Part shown: positions 40,251 through 55,200 of the stretch, in pieces
Position numbering within the stretch: position 1 is the stretch's first letter
Layout of the letters: the number at the start of each line of letters is the position of its first letter
Source: Scylla paramamosain
Taxonomy: Eukaryota > Arthropoda > Malacostraca > Decapoda > Portunidae
DNA: 64,000 nucleotides
Assembly (NCBI RefSeq): GCF_035594125.1
Contig: NW_026973750.1
Coordinates: 336,001 to 400,000 of the forward strand
Reading direction: 5' to 3'
Made by a program: the position numbers and the translations under genes
The notes under the pieces: generated by a model
What the model saw: only the letters and a program-made list of their open reading frames with translations
Database searches by the model: none
Told to the model about the DNA's origin: nothing

Positions 40251-43200
40251 GTTTTGGTACTTCAGGAACAAAAAATATTCATAATACACATTTCTCGTAA
40301 TGTCCTTTCGTTTCCCAAATATGGGGATCTTTGCATGTATTTAAGCGTTTTTATAGGTAACATAATAAAACACACTCAAAACACTTGTTTTTGATAATGT
40401 TATTCTGCTTCTCCATAAAAGAGTGTTTTACATGCGTTTTAGCGCTTTGGTATATAAGGAGCTGAAAAACATTTGAAGGCAAGTTCTTGGTAAAAGTTAG
40501 TTTTATTCCATTGTAATATGATTGCCCTACTTTTCAGTGCTTTATTGCCTAACACGCTCAAAAACACTGAAAAGATACTTCTGGTAATGTCATTTTTTCC
40601 CACATAAAACTAATTTTGCATGCTATTTAGGGTTTTGCAAAGAATGTGAAAAAACTCTCAAAATACATGCATTTGGTAATGTTCTTCTGTTTCTCGATTA
40701 AGATTGTTATTCATGAGTTTCAGCATTTTGGTATCTAAGAAACTTCTTTATATACACGAGTTTTTGCGTTTTTTGCCTTGTGGTTCTTGTGAACGAAAAG
40801 TTCTTTTGCCCGAAAATAATAAGACACTCATTATACATGTTTCTCGTAATGTCCTTTTCTTTCCCAATAGGTACTGCTTTGCATCCTTTTTCGCTTTTTT
40901 TGTTGGTAACAAGCTCAAAAACACTAAAAATATACATCTTTGGTTATGTTATTGTATTTCATCATATTGGTTGGTTTTCATCTGTTTTAGCGTTTTTCTA
41001 CGTAAAACACCAAAAAGACATGTTTTCAGTAATTTTTTTCGATTCCCAAAGAATTTTGCCAGAAATTTGACATCTTAGTACCTATGAAGATGAATAACAA
41101 AAATAAAAAAAATATATACTTTATTTTATTTTTTTTTTCTCTATGAAGAGTTTTATTTCTGGGTTTTAGCTTTTTTGGTACTAAAGGAACTTCAAAACAC
41201 TCATAATACACGTTTCTCATAATGTCCTTTCGTTTCCCAAAATTAGGGTTCTTTGCATGTATTTAAGCGTTTTTATTGGTAACATGATCAAAAACACTCA
41301 AAATACATGTTTTTGGTAATTTTATTCTGTTTCACTATAAAGTTTGTTTTCCATGCGTTTTAGTGTTCTGGTATATAAGGACCTCAAAAACACTTAAAGG
41401 CAAGTTCTTGGTAAAAATTCGTTTTACTCCAAAGTAATGTTATTGCCCTCCTTTTTAGTGCTTTATTGCCTATCACGCTCAAAAATACTCAAAAGACACT
41501 TTTCTAGTAGTCATTTTTTTTTCCCACAATCCATTTTCGCATGGAATTTGGGGTTTTGCTAAGAATGTTAAAAGCACTGAAAATACATGCATTTAATAAG
41601 GTTGTTCTGTTTTTCTATTAAGAGTGTTATATATGAGTTTTAGCATTTTGGTATCTAGGAAACCTCTCCATATACACGAGATTTTGCGTTTTTTGCCTTA
41701 TGGTTCTTTTGAACTATAAAACACTCATTATACACTTTTCTTGCAATGTCCTTTTCTTTCCCAATATAGAATGCTTTGCATCAATTTTCGCGTTTTTTGT
41801 AGGTAACAAGCTCATAAACACTCAAAATATACCTTTTTAGTAACGTTTTTCTATTTCCTGATATTGGTTGCTTTGCATCCGTTTTACCGTTTTTCTACGT
41901 AAAACACTGAGAAGACACGTTTTCAGTAACTTTGTTTTGGATTCCCATATAGAGTGAGTTCCTTATTATTTATCGTTTTGGTGCCTAACATGCTAAAAAA
42001 CACTCAAAACACAGATTTCTTGTAAGGTTGTTTAATTTCCTTATATAGGAGGCTTTGCATACACTTTAGGGTTTGGTACATAACAGTCCGAAAAAAAAAG
42101 CCGAAATTAACTTTTTGATAATATTGTTTTGTCATATGATTGCCCTGACTTTTCCCAGAATTTTGTCATCTCGGTACCTATGAAGATGAATAACAAAAAA
42201 AAATATTCCTATTTTTTTATATTTTTTTATTTTTTATTTTCTAAATAAAGAGTGCTATTGTGGGTTTTAGCTTTTTGGTACTTAAGGAACTTAAAAAACA
42301 CTCATAATACACGTTTCTCATAATGTCCTTTTGTTTCCCAAACATAATGTTCTTTGCATGTATTTAAGCGTTTTTATAGATAACATGATCAAAAACACTC
42401 AAAATGCATGTTTTTGGTAATGTTATTCTGTTTCTCCATAAAGTTTGTTTTGCATGCGTTTTAGCGGTTTCTTATATAAGGAGCTCAAAAACACTTAAAG
42501 GCAAGTTTTTGGTATGAATTGGTGTTATTCCAATGTAATATGATTGCCCTGCTTTTTAGTGCTTTATTGCCTCACGCTGAAAAACACTTAAAAGACACTT
42601 TTCTGGAAATGTCATTTTTTTCTCACATAAAGGTGGTTTTGCGTGCAATTCTGGATTTTTGGTAACTAAGAATGTGAAAAGCACTCAAAATACACGCATT
42701 TAGTAAGGTTGTTCTGTTTCTCAATTAAGAGTGTTATTTATGAGTTTCAGCATTTTGGTATCTAGGAACCTACTCCATATCCAAGAGTTTTTGTGTTTTT
42801 TGCATTTTGGTTCCTTTCCACTATAAAAAACTCATTATACACTTTTCTTGCAAAGTCCTTTTGTTTTCTAATATAGAGTACTTTGCATCAATTTTCCCGC
42901 TTTTTGTTGGTAACAAGCTCAAAAACACTCAAAATATACCTTTTTGGTAATGATTTTCTATTTCTTGATATTGGTTGGTTTCAATCCATTTTAGCGTTTT
43001 TCTACGTAAAACACAGAAAAGACACGTTTTGAGCAATTTTGTTTTGGATTCTCATATAGAGTGAGTTCCTTATTGACATGCTCAAAAACACTCAAAAGAT
43101 ATTTTTCTGGTAATGTCATTTTTTTCCCACATAAAACTGGTTTCGCATGGAATTTCGGGTTTTGGTAACTAAGGACGTGAAAAGCACTCAAAATACACGC

Positions 43201-46200
43201 ATTTGGTAAGATTGTTTTGTTTCTTAATTAAAAGTGTTGTCCCAGAGTTTCAGCATTTTGGAATGTAAGAAACTTATCAATATACACGAGTTTTTGCGTT
43301 TTTTGCCTTGTAGTGCTTGTGAAACTATAAAACACACATTATACACGTTTCTCGTAATGTCCTTTTACTTCCCAATATAGAGAGCTTTCCATATATTTTC
43401 GCGTTTTTTGTAGGTAACAATTTCAAAAACACTCAAAATATACCTTTTTGGTAATGTTATTTTATTCCTTCATATTGGTTAATTTGCATCCGTTTTAGAG
43501 TTTTTCAACGTAAAACACCGAAAAGACACGTTTTTAGTAATATTGTTTTGGATTCCCGTATAGATTGACTTCCATGTTATTTATCGTGTTGGTTCCTAAG
43601 ATGCTAAAAAACACTCATAAGATCGTTTTCAGGCAAAAACGTTTAATTTCCCCATATAAGTGGCTTTGCATGCACTTTAGGGGTTTGGTACATAATAGTC
43701 CGAAAAAAAAGGTAAATTTAACTTTTTTGTAATGTTCTTATTTCACATAATTTCCTGAATTTTGCCCGAATTTTGGCATCTCGGTACCTGTGAAGATGAA
43801 TAAGAAAGAAAAAAAATATCGTATTTTTTTTATTTATTTATTGTTTCTCAATAAAGAGTGTTATTTGTGGCTTTTAGCTTTTTCGTAATTAATAAGCTTA
43901 AAAACACTCATAATACACGTTTCTCGTAATCTCCTTTCGTTTCCCAAAAATATTGTTCTTTGCATGTATTTAAACGTTTTCATTGGTAACATGATCAAAA
44001 ACACTCAAAATATATGTTTTTGGTAATATTATTCTGTTTCACCATAAAGAGTGTTTTGCAGGCGTTTTAGTGTTTTGGTATATAAGGAGCTCAAAAACAC
44101 TTAAAGGCAAGCTCTTGGTAAAAATTCGTTTTCCTCCAATGTATTGTGATTGTCCTCTTTATTAGTGCTTTATTGAATATCACGCTCAAGAACACGTAAA
44201 AGACACTTTTCTGGTAAAGTCATTTTTTTTTTTCCACAAATTTATTTTCCCATGCAAATTAGGGTTTTTATAACTTAGAATGTGAAAAGCACTCAAAATA
44301 CACGCATTTATTAAGGTTGTTCTGTTTCTTAATTAGGAGTGTTATACAAGAGTTTTAGCATTTTTGTATCTAGGAAACCTCTCCATATACACGAGATTTT
44401 GCGTTTTTTGCCTTGTGGTTCTTTTCAACTATAAAACAATCATTATACACTTTTCATGCAATGTCCTTTTGTTTACCAATATAGAGTGCTTTGCATCAAT
44501 TTTCGCGTTTTTTGTAGGTAATAAGCTCAAAAACACTGAAAATATACCTTTTTAGTTACGTTTTTCTATTCCTTGATATTGGTTGCTTTGCATCGTTTTA
44601 GTGTTTTTCTACGTAAAACACTGAGAAGACACGTTTTCAGTAACTTTGTTTTAGATTCCCATATAGAGGTGAGTTCTTTATTATTTATCGTTTTTTTGCT
44701 TAACATATTAAAAAAACACTCAAAACACAGATTTTTGCTAAGGTCGTTAAATTTCTTCATATAGGAGTCTTTGCATGCACTTTAGTTTTAGTTTAGTTTT
44801 AGTTTTTTGATAATATTCTTTTTTCATACGATTTCCTTGAATTTTCCCACAATTTCGGTATCTCGGTACTATAAAGATGAATAAAAAAAAATCCAATTTT
44901 TGATATTTTTTTTATTTTTTTATTTTCTAAATAAAGAAAGTTATTTGTGGGTTTTAACTTTTTGTTACTGAAGGAACTTAAAAAACACTCATAACACATG
45001 TTTCTCGTAATGTCCTTTTCTTTCCCAAACATAATGTTCTTTGCATGTATTTAAACGATTTTGTAGATAACATGACTAAAAACGCTCAAAATATATGTTT
45101 TTGGTAATACTATTCTGTTTCTCCATAAAGTTTGTTTTGCATGCGTTTTAGCGGTTTGTTATATAAGGAGCTCAAAAACACTTAAAGGCAAATTTTTTGG
45201 TATAAATTGGTGTTATTCAAATGTAATATGATTGCCGTGCTTTTTAGTGCTTTATTGCCTATTACGCTCAAAAACACTTAAAAGACGCTTTTCTGGTAAT
45301 GTCATTTTTTTCCTCACATAAAGGTGGTTTCCCATGGAATTTGGGGTTTTGATAACTAAGAATGTGAAAAGCTCGCAAAATACACGCATTTAGTAAGGTT
45401 GTTCTGTTTCTCAATTAAGAGTGTTATTCATGAGTTTCAGCATTTTTGTATCTAGGAACATTCTCCATATACACGAGTTTTTTTGTGTTTTTTGCCCTTT
45501 GGTTCGTTGGAACTATAAAAAAAACTCATTATACACGTTTCTTGCAAAGTCCTTCTGTTTTCTTATATAGAGTGGTTTGCATCAATTTTCCCGTTTTTTC
45601 TAGGTAACAAGCTCAAAACCACTCAAAATATACGATTTTGGTAATGTTTTTCTATTTCTTGACATTGGTTGGTTTGCATCTGTTTCAGCGTTTTTCTACG
45701 TAAAACACTGAAAAGACTTGTTTTCAGCAATTTTGTTTTGGATTCCCATATAGAGTGAGTTCCTTATTACTTATCGTTTTGGTGCCTAACATGCTGAAAA
45801 ACACTCAAAAAACAGATTTCTGGTAAGGTCGTTTAATTTCTTCATATAGGAGTCTTTGGATGGACTTTAGAGTTTGGTATATAACAGTCCGAAAAAAAGC
45901 TAAAATTAACTTCTTTGATAATTTTCTTTTATCATATAACAGCCCTGGATTTTCCCAGAAGTTTGGAATCTCGGTACCTAATGAAGATGAATAACAAAAA
46001 AGAAAAATTCCTATTTTTTTATTTTCTTACATTTTTTTTTAAATAAAGAGTGTTATTTGTGGGTTTTAACTTAATGGTACTTAAGGAACTTAAAAACACT
46101 TATAATAGACATTTCTCGTAATGTCCTTTCGTTTCGCAAACATAAGGTTCTTTGTATGTATTTAAGCGTTTTTATAGATAACATGATCTAAACCCTCAAA

Positions 46201-48635
46201 ATATATGTTTTTGGTAATTTTATTGTTTCTCCATAAAAGGTTTTTTGCATGTGTTTTAGCGTTTTCGTATGTAATGAGCTCAAAAACATTTAAAGACAAG
46301 TTCTTGGTAAAAGTTGTTTTTATTCCCATGTAATGTTATTACCCTGCTTTTTAGTGCTTTATTGCCTAACACGCTAAAAAACACTCAAAAAAACACTTTT
46401 CTTGTAATATCATTTTTTTCCCCACATAAAGCTAGTTTTGCATGGAATTTGCGGTTTTGGTAACTAAGAATGTGAAAAAAAAAATCAAAACATAGGCATT
46501 TAGTAAGGTTATTCTATTTCTTAATTAAAAATATTATTCATCAGTTCCAGCATTTTGGTTTGTAAGAAACTTTTCTAATACACACATTTGGTAAGGTATT
46601 TCTGTTTCAAAATAAAAATAGTTATTCATGAGTTTCAGCTTTTTGGTGTGTAAGAAACTTCTTTATTTTACACGAGTTTTTGAGTTTTTTTCCTTCTGAT
46701 TCTTGTCAAACTATAAAACACTCATACACGTTTTTCGTAATGTCCTTTTCTTTGCCAATATAAATTGCTTTCCATCCATTTTTTTTTCTTTTTTTGTAGG
46801 TAACAAGCTCAAAAACACATCAACATATATTTTTTTGGTAATGTTATTCTATTTCTTCATATTGGTTGGTTTACATCCGTTTTAGCGTTTTTCTACTTAA
46901 ATCACTGAAAAGACACGTTTTCAGTAATATTGTTGATATTGCTGAAAAACACTCAAAAGACAGGTTTCTGGTAAAGTCGTGTAATTTACCCATATAGGTG
47001 GATTTGTATACACTTCAGTGTTTGTACATAACTCCAGAAAAAAGCTAAAATTTTTTATATAATGTTTTTTTTTTTTTTTTACAAAATTTCCATTAATTTT
47101 GCCAGAATTTTGGCATCTCGGTAACTATGAAGATGAATAAGAAAAAAAAAAAATTTCACTCTATAAAGAGTGTTATTTGTGGGTTTTAGCTTTTTGGTAC
47201 TTAAGTAACTTAAAAACACTCATAATACACGATTTTCGTAATGTCCTTTTGTTATACAAACATAGGGTCCTTTACCTGTATTTAATCGTTTTTATAGGTT
47301 AAATGATCAAAAACACTCAAAATACATGTTTTTGGTAATGTTATTCGGTTTCTCCATAAAGAGTGTTTTCCATACGTTTTAGAGATTTGGTATTTAAGGA
47401 GTTAAAAAACACTTCAAGGCAAGTTCTTCGTAAAAGTTGGTTTTATTCCCATGTAATGTGATTGTTCTACTTTTTAGGGCATTGTTGCATATCACGCTCA
47501 AAAACATTAAAAAGACTTTTTTGGTAATGTCATTTTTTTTTCCCACATGAAGGTAGTTTAGCATGTAATTTGGCATTTTGGTAACTAAGAATGTGAAAAA
47601 CTCTTAAAATACACAATTTGGTAAGGTAGTTCTGTTTATTGATTAAAAGTGTTATTCATGCATTTCATCATTTCGGTTTGTAAGAAATTTCTCTATATAC
47701 ACGAATTTTTGCGTTTATTGCCTTGTGGTTGTTTTAAAACTATAAAACACTCATTATACACGTTTCTCGTAAAGTCCTTTTGTTTCCTAATATAGAGTGC
47801 TTTGCATCCATTTTTGCATTTTTTGTAGGTAACAAGCTCAAAAACACTCAAAATATATCTTTTTGGTAATGTTATTCTATTTCTTCATATAGGTTGGTTT
47901 GCATCCGCTTTAGTGTTTTTCTACGTAAAACACTGAAGAGACATGTTTTCAGTAATTTTGTTTTGGATTCACATATTGACTGACTTCCATATTATTTATC
48001 GTGTTGGTGCCTAACATGCTGAAAAACACTGAAAAGACAGGTTTCTGATGAAGTCGTTTAACTTCTTTTTATAAGTGTCTTTGCATGCACTTTAGGGTTT
48101 GGTACTTAACAATCCGAAAAAAAATAAATATAATAAACCTTTTTTTTAATGTTCTTTTTTCCACATAAATTCCCTGAATTTTGGCAGAATTTTTGGCATC
48201 TCGGTACCTATAAGGATGAATAGCAAAAAAAAAAAAAAAAAAAATCCAATTTTTTTTGTTTATTATTTTTTTTTTATCTAAATAAAGTGTTATTTGTGGG
48301 TTTTAGTTTTTAGGTACTGAAGGAACTTAAAAAACACTCATAATACACGTTTCTCGTAATGTCCTTTCGTTTTCCAAACATAAGGATCTTTGCATGTATT
48401 TAAGCGTTTTTATAGATAATATGATCAAAAACATTCAAAATACATGTATTTGGTAATATTATTCTGTTTCTCCATAAAATGTATTTTGCAAGCGTTTTAG
48501 CGTTTTGGTATATAAGGATCTCAAAAACACTTAAATATAAGTTCTAGATAAAATTTGGTTTTATTTCCATGTAATTTGATTGCCCTACCTTTTTAGTGCT
48601 TTATTGCGTAACACGCTCAAAATTACTCAAAAGAC
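40251..48635 (+). repeat. Plus-orientation HOR array, left arm and part of spacer of palindrome 2
   Basis: J markers near 41080, 42175, 43790, 44870, 45975, 47130 and 48207. A G-to-J skip occurs near 41040 (gattcccaaagaattttgcc) and its mirror is at ~56680. A G-to-C skip at ~43070 (ccttattgacatgctc) has no clear partner. The 45658-48635 stretch is the direct relative of 14052-16978. Confidence 0.87.
44779..44806 (+). repeat. Short ttttag/tttag tandem replacing the subunit I core
   Basis: Where other I subunits read ttagggtttggtacataac, this copy has a run of ttttag and tttag units followed by ttttttgataa. The right-arm partner near 52300 keeps the normal sequence, so this is a local replacement in the left arm. 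Confidence 0.75.
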
Positions 48636-48908
48636 ATGCAACGCCTCGCATATGAGGAAATTAAAGACCCTACCACAAATCTGTCTTTTGAGCGTTTTCA
48701 GCATATTAGGCACCAAAACGATAATTAATAAGGAACTCACTCTATGTTGGAATCCAAAAGAAAATTACTGAAAACATGTCTTTTCAGTGTTTTACGTAGA
48801 AAAACACTAAAACTTATGCAAACCAACCAGTATCAAGAAGCAGAAAAACATTACCAAAAATGTATATTTTGAGTGTTTTTGAGCTTGTTACCTACAAAAA
48901 AAAAAAAA
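48636..48908 (-). repeat. Minus cassette in palindrome 2 spacer
   Basis: Joint aagacatgcaacgcctcgc, then H, G and F in minus orientation. It ends in an A-rich run that abuts tttttctccataaattgtg of a plus A/B subunit. It is a truncated relative of 16979-17455. Confidence 0.78.
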
Positions 48909-49254
48909 TTTTTCTCCATAAATTGTGTTTTTCATGCGTTTTAGCAGTTTTGTATATAAGGAGCTCAAAAACACTTAAAGGCAAGTTTTTGGTATAAACT
49001 GATATTATTGCAATGTAATATGATTGCTCTGCTTTTTAGTGCTTTATTGCCTATGATGCTCAAAAACACTTAAAAGACGCTTTTCTGGTAAAGTCATTTT
49101 TTTCTCACATAAATGTTGTTTTGCATGCAATTTTGAGTTTTTGGTGACTAAAAATGTGAAAAGCACTGAAAATACACGCATTTAGTAAGGTTGTTCTGTT
49201 TCTCAATTGAGTGTTATTCATGAGTTTCAGCATTTTGAGATCTAGGAAATCTCT
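48909..49254 (+). repeat. Plus segment in palindrome 2 spacer
   Basis: Subunits B, C, D and the start of E1 in forward order, ending at aggaaatctctc. Minus satellite of the right arm follows. Confidence 0.78.
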
Positions 49255-52200
49255 CCTAAAATGCAAAAATGGATGTAAAGCACTCTATATTAGGAAACAA
49301 AAGGACTTTACGAGAAACGTGTATAATGAGTGTTTTATAGTTTTAAAACAACCACAAGGCAATAAACGCAAAAATTCGTGTATATAGAGAAATTTCTTAC
49401 AAACCGAAATGATGAACTGCATGAATATCACTTTTAATCAATAAACAGAACTACCTTATCAAATTGTGTATTTTAAGTGTTTTTCACATTCTTAGTTACG
49501 AAAATGCCAAATTACATACGAAACTACCTTCATGTGGGAAAAAAGAATGACATTACCAAAAAAGTCTTTTTAGTGTTTTTGAGCGTGATATGCAACAATG
49601 CCCTAAAAAGCAGAACAATCACATTACATAAGAATAAAACCAACTTTTACGAAGAACTTGCCTTTAAGTGTTTTTTAACTCCTTACATACCAAATCTCTA
49701 AAACGTATGGAAAACACCCTTTATGGAGAAACCGAATAACATTACCAAAAACATGTATTTTGAGTGTTTTTGATAATTTAACCTATAAAAACGCTTAAAA
49801 ACATGTAAAGGACCCTATGTTTGTATAACAAAAGGACATTACGAAAATCGTGTATTATGAGTGTTTTTAAGTTACTTAAGTACCAAAAAGCTAAAACCCA
49901 CAAATAACACTCTTTATAGAGAGAAATATTTATTTTTTGTTATTTATCTTCATAGTTACCTAGATGCCAAAATTCTGGCAAAATTAATGGAAATTTTGAA
50001 AAAAAGAAAAAAACAAAAAAAATTTTTAGCTTTTTTCCGGACTTATGTACAAACCCTAAAGTGTATGCAAATCCAACTATATGGGTAAATTACACGACTT
50101 TACCAGAAACCTATCTTATGAGTGTTTTTCAGCAATATCAAATATATTACTGAAAACGTGTTTTTTCAGTGATTTACGTAGAAAAACGCTAAAACGGATG
50201 TAAACCAACCAATATGAAGAAATAGAATAACATTACCAAAAAGATATATTTTGATGTGTTTTTGAGCTTGTTACCTACAAAAGATGAAAAAAAAATGAAT
50301 GGAAAGCACTTTATATTGGCAAAGAAAAGGACATTACGAAAAACGTGTATGAGTGTTTTATAGTTTGACAAGAAGCAGATGGAAAAAACTTAAAAACTCG
50401 TGTAAAATAAAGAAGTTTCTTACACACCAAAAAGCTGAAACTCATGAATAACAATTTTAATTTTGAAACAGAAATACCTTACAAAATGTGTGTATTAGAA
50501 AAGTTTCTTACATACCAATATGCTGGAAATCATGAATAATATTTTTAATAAAGAAATAGAATAACCTTACTAAATGCCTGTGTTTTGAGTTTTTTTTTCA
50601 CATTCTTAGTTACCAAAACCGCAAATTCCATGCAAAACTAGCTTTATGTGGGAAAAAAAAATGATATTACAAGAAAAGTGTTTTTGAGTGTTTTTTTTTA
50701 GCGTGTTAGTCAATAAAGCACTAAAAAGCAGGGTAATAACATTACATGGGAATAAAAACAACTTTTACCAAGAACTTGTTTTTAAGTGTTTTTGAGCTCA
50801 TTAGATACCAAAACGCTAAAACATATGCAAAACACCTTTTATGGAGAAACAATAAAATTACCAAAAACATATATTTTGAGGGTTTAGATCATGTTATCTA
50901 TAAAAACGCTTAAATACATACAAAGAACCTTATGTTTGCGAAACGAAAGGACATTACGAAAAATGTGTATTATAAGTGTTTTTAAGTTCCTTAAGTACCA
51001 TTAAGTTAAAACCCACAAATAACATTCTTTATTAAAAAAAAATGTAAAAAAATAAAAAAAAATATGTATTTTTCTTTTTTGTTATTCATCTTCATTAGGT
51101 ACCGAGATTCCAAACATCTGGGAAAATCCAGGGCTATTATATGATAAAAGAAAATTATCAAAGAAGTTAATTTTAGCTTTTTTTTCGGACTGTTATATAC
51201 CAAACTCTAAAGTGCATCCAAAGACTCCTATATGAGGAAATTAAACGACCTTACCAGAAATCTGTTTTTTGAGTGTTTTTCAGCATGTTAGGCACCAAAA
51301 CGATAAATAATAAGGAACTCACTCTATATGTGAATCCAAAACAAAATTGCTGAAAACAAGTCTTTTCAGTTTTTCGTAGAAAAACGCTGAAACAGATGCA
51401 AACCAACCAATGTCAAGAAATAGAAAAACATTACCAAAAAAGTATATTTTGAGTGGTTTTGAGCTTGTTACCTAGAAAAAACGGGAAAATTGATGCAAAC
51501 CACTCTATATAAGAAAACAGAAGGACTTTGGAAGAAAAGTGTGTAATGAGTTTTTAAAAATCAAACGAACCAAAAGGCAAAAAACACAAAAAACTCGTGT
51601 ATATGGAGAATGTTCCTAGATACCAAAATGCTGAAACTCATGAATAACACTCTTTATTGAGAAACAGAACAACCTTACTAAATGCGTGTATTTTGCGAGC
51701 TTTTCACATTCTTAGTTATCAAAACCTCAAATTGCATGCGAAACCACCTTTATGTGAGGAAAAAAATGACATTACCAGAAAAGCGTCTTTTAAGTGTTTT
51801 TGAGCGTGATAGGCAATAAAGCAATAAAAAGCACGGCAATCATATTACATTGGAATAACGCCAATTTATACCAAAAAACTTGCCTTTAAGTGTTTTTGAG
51901 CTCCTTATATAACAAACCGCTAAAACGCATGCAAAACAAACTTTATGGAGAAACAGAATAGCATTACCAAAAACATATATTTTGAGCGTTTTTAATCATG
52001 TTATCTATAAAATCGTTTAAATACATGCAAAGAACATTATGTTTGGGAAAGAAAAGGACATTACGAGAAACGTGTATTATGAGTGTTTTTTTTAAGTTCC
52101 TTCAGTAACAAAAAGTTAAAACCCACAAATAACTTTCTTTATTTAGAAAATAAAAAATATAAAAAATATAAAAAATTGGAATTTTTTTTTGTTATTCATC

Positions 52201-55200
52201 TTCATAGTACCGAGATACCGAAATTGTGGGAAAATTCAGGGAAATCGTATGAAAAAAAGAATGTTATCATAAAAGTTAATTTCAGCTTTTTTTTTTTTTC
52301 GAACTGTTATATACCAAACCCTAAAGTGCATGCAAAGACTCCTATATGAACATATTTAACGACCTTAGCAAAAATCTGTGTTTTGAGTGTTTTTAGCATG
52401 TTAAGCACCAAAACGATAAATAATAAGGAACTCACCTCTATATTCCCATATAGAGGTGAGTTCCTTATCCAAAACAAAGTTACTGAAAACGTGTCTTCTC
52501 AGTGTTTTACGTAGAAAAAACACTAAAACGGATGCAAAGCAACCAATATCAAGGAATAGAAAAACGTAACTAAAAAGGTATATTTTCAGTGTTTTTGAGC
52601 TTATTACCTACAAAAAGCGTGAAAATTGATGCAAAGCACTCTATATTGGTAAACAAAAGGACATTGCATGAAAAGTGTATAATGATTGTTTTATAGTTGA
52701 AAAGAACCACAAGACAAAAAACGCAAAATCTCGTGTATATGGAGAGGTTTCCTAGATACAAAAATGCTAAAACTCATTTATAACACTCCTAATTGAGAAA
52801 CAGAACAACCTTAATAAATGCGTGTATTTTGAGTGCTTTTCACATTCTAAGTTATAAAAACCCCAATTTTCAAGGGAAAATAGATTTGTGGGAAAAAAAA
52901 TGACTTTACCAGAAAAATGTCTTTTAAGTGTTTTTCAGCGTGATAGGCAATAAAGCACTAATAAGGAGGGCAATCACATTACATTGGAGGAAAACGTATT
53001 TTTACCAAGAACTTGCCTTTAAGTGTTATTGAGTTCATATACCAAAACACTAAAACGCCTGCAAAACACTCTTTATGGTGAAACAGAATAATATTACCAA
53101 AAACATATATTTTGAGTGTTTTTGATCATGAAAAGGTTTAAATACATGCAAAGAACACTATTTTTGGGAAACGAAAGGAGATTACGAGAAACGTGTATTA
53201 TGAGTGTTTTTAAGCTCATTAATTACGAAAAAGCTAAAAGCCACAAATAACACTCTTTTTTGAGAAACAATAGATAAATAAAAAATACGATATTTTTCTT
53301 CTTTCTTATTTATCTTCACATGTACTGAGATGCCAAAATTCGGGCAAAATTCAGGAAATTATGTGAAATAAGAACATTATAAAAAAGTTAAATTTAGCTT
53401 TTTTTTCGGACTATTATGTACCAAACCCATAAAGTGCATGCAAAGCCACCTATATGGGGAAATTAAACGTTTTTACCAGAAAACGGTCTTATGAGTGTTT
53501 TTCAGCATCTTAGGAACCAACACGATAAATAACATGGAAGTCAATCTATATGGGAATCCAAAACAATATTACTAAAAACGTGTCTTTTCGGTGTTTTACG
53601 TTGAAAAACTCTAAAACGGATGCAAATCAACCAATATGAAGGAATAAAATAACATTACCAAAAAGGTATTTTTTGAGTGTTATTGAAATTGTTACCTACA
53701 AAAAACGCGAAAGTGGATGGAAAGCTCTCTATTTTGGGAAGCAAAAGGACATTACGAGAAAAGTGTATAATGTGTGTTTTATAGTTTCACAAGAACTACA
53801 AGGCTAAAAACGCAAAAACTCGTGTATATAGAGAAGTTTCTTACATTCCAAAATGCTGAAACTCTGGGACAACACTTTTAATTGAGAAACAAAACAATCT
53901 TACTAAATGCGTGTATTTTGAGTGCTTTTCACGTCCTTAGTTACCAAAACCCCAAATTCCATGCGAAACCAGCTTTAAGTGGGAAAAAAATGGCATTACC
54001 AGAAAAATGTCTTTTGTTTTTGAGCGTGTTAGGCAATAAAGCACTAAAAAGCAGTGCAATCACATTACTCTACACTGAAATAAAACCAATTTTTAACAAG
54101 AACTTGCTTTCAAGTGTATTTGAGCTCCTTATATACCAAAACACTAAAATGCATGCAAAATACACTTTATGGTGAAACAGAATAACATTACCAAAAACAT
54201 GTATTTTGAGTGTTTTTGATCATGTTACCAATAAAACCGCTTAAATACATGCAAAGAACCCTATTTTTGGGAAACGAAAGGACATTACGAGAAACGTGTA
54301 TTATGAGTGTTTTTAAGCTCATTAAGTACGAAAAAGCTAAAAGCCACAAATTACACTCTTTATTGAGAAAAAAAAAACGATATTTTTTTTTCATTCTTAT
54401 TCATCTTCACAGGTAAGGAGGTGCCAAAATTCGGGCAAAGTTCAGGAAATTATATAAAATAAGAACATTATCAAAAAAATTACAATTAGCTTTTTTTTTT
54501 GACTGTTATGTACCAAACCCCTAAATTGCATGCAAAGCCACCTATATGGGGAAATTAAAAATTTTCAGCATGTTAGGAACCAACACGATAAAACCCAAGG
54601 AAGTCAATCTATATGGGAATCAAAAAGAAAATTACTGAAAATGTGTGTTTTTGGTGTATTACGTAGAAAACGCTAAAACGGATGCAAACCAACCAAAATG
54701 AAGAAATAGAATAACATTACCAAAAAGGTATATTTTGAGTGTTTTTGAAGTTGTTACTTACAAAAAACGCGAAAATGGATGGAAAGCACTCTATATTGGG
54801 ACACAAAAGGCACCAAAAAGCATGTTAGGCACCAAAAGTCACTCTATATGGAAATCCAAAACAAAATTACTGGAAACGTGTCTTTTAAAAGATTTACGCA
54901 GAAAAACGCTAAAACGGACGCAAACCAACCAATATGAAGAAATAGAATAACATTACCAAAAAATACATTTTGTGTTTTCTTGAGCTTGTTACATAAAAAA
55001 AAAACGCGAAAATATATGGAAAGCACTCTATATAAGGGAAAAAAAAAACATAACGAGAAACGTGTATAATGAGTGTTTTATAGTTTCACCAGAATCACAA
55101 GGCAAAAAACGCAGAAACTCGACTGTATGGAGAAGTTTCTAAGATACCAAAATACTAAAACTCATGAATAACACTCTTAATCAAGAAACAGAACAACCTT

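Larger units (their letters stand above)
47821..49259. repeat. Central spacer of palindrome 2
   Basis: About 1.4 kb between the paired arms. It contains plus-orientation satellite to ~48635, a minus segment ~48636-48908, and plus again ~48909-49254; the right arm then starts in minus orientation with ctaaaatgcaaaaatgg. The spacer therefore carries three internal orientation switches, unlike the simple spacer of palindrome 1. The 48636 switch has the same breakpoint sequence (aagacatgca followed by a gcctc-type string) as the one near 16979. Confidence 0.8.

Noticed and set aside
40704..41078. Longest non-TA open frame, 124 codons, as a possible gene
   Set aside because: It is satellite sequence in a shared frame, with a mirrored counterpart at 56699-57019 that is broken differently. 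No recognised domain, no codon structure, and it runs through a subunit-skip joint.
45500..45520. CENP-B box-like ttcgttggaac
   Set aside because: Lacks the CGGG half of the box and occurs once; other copies read ggttcttttgaac. Chance match.
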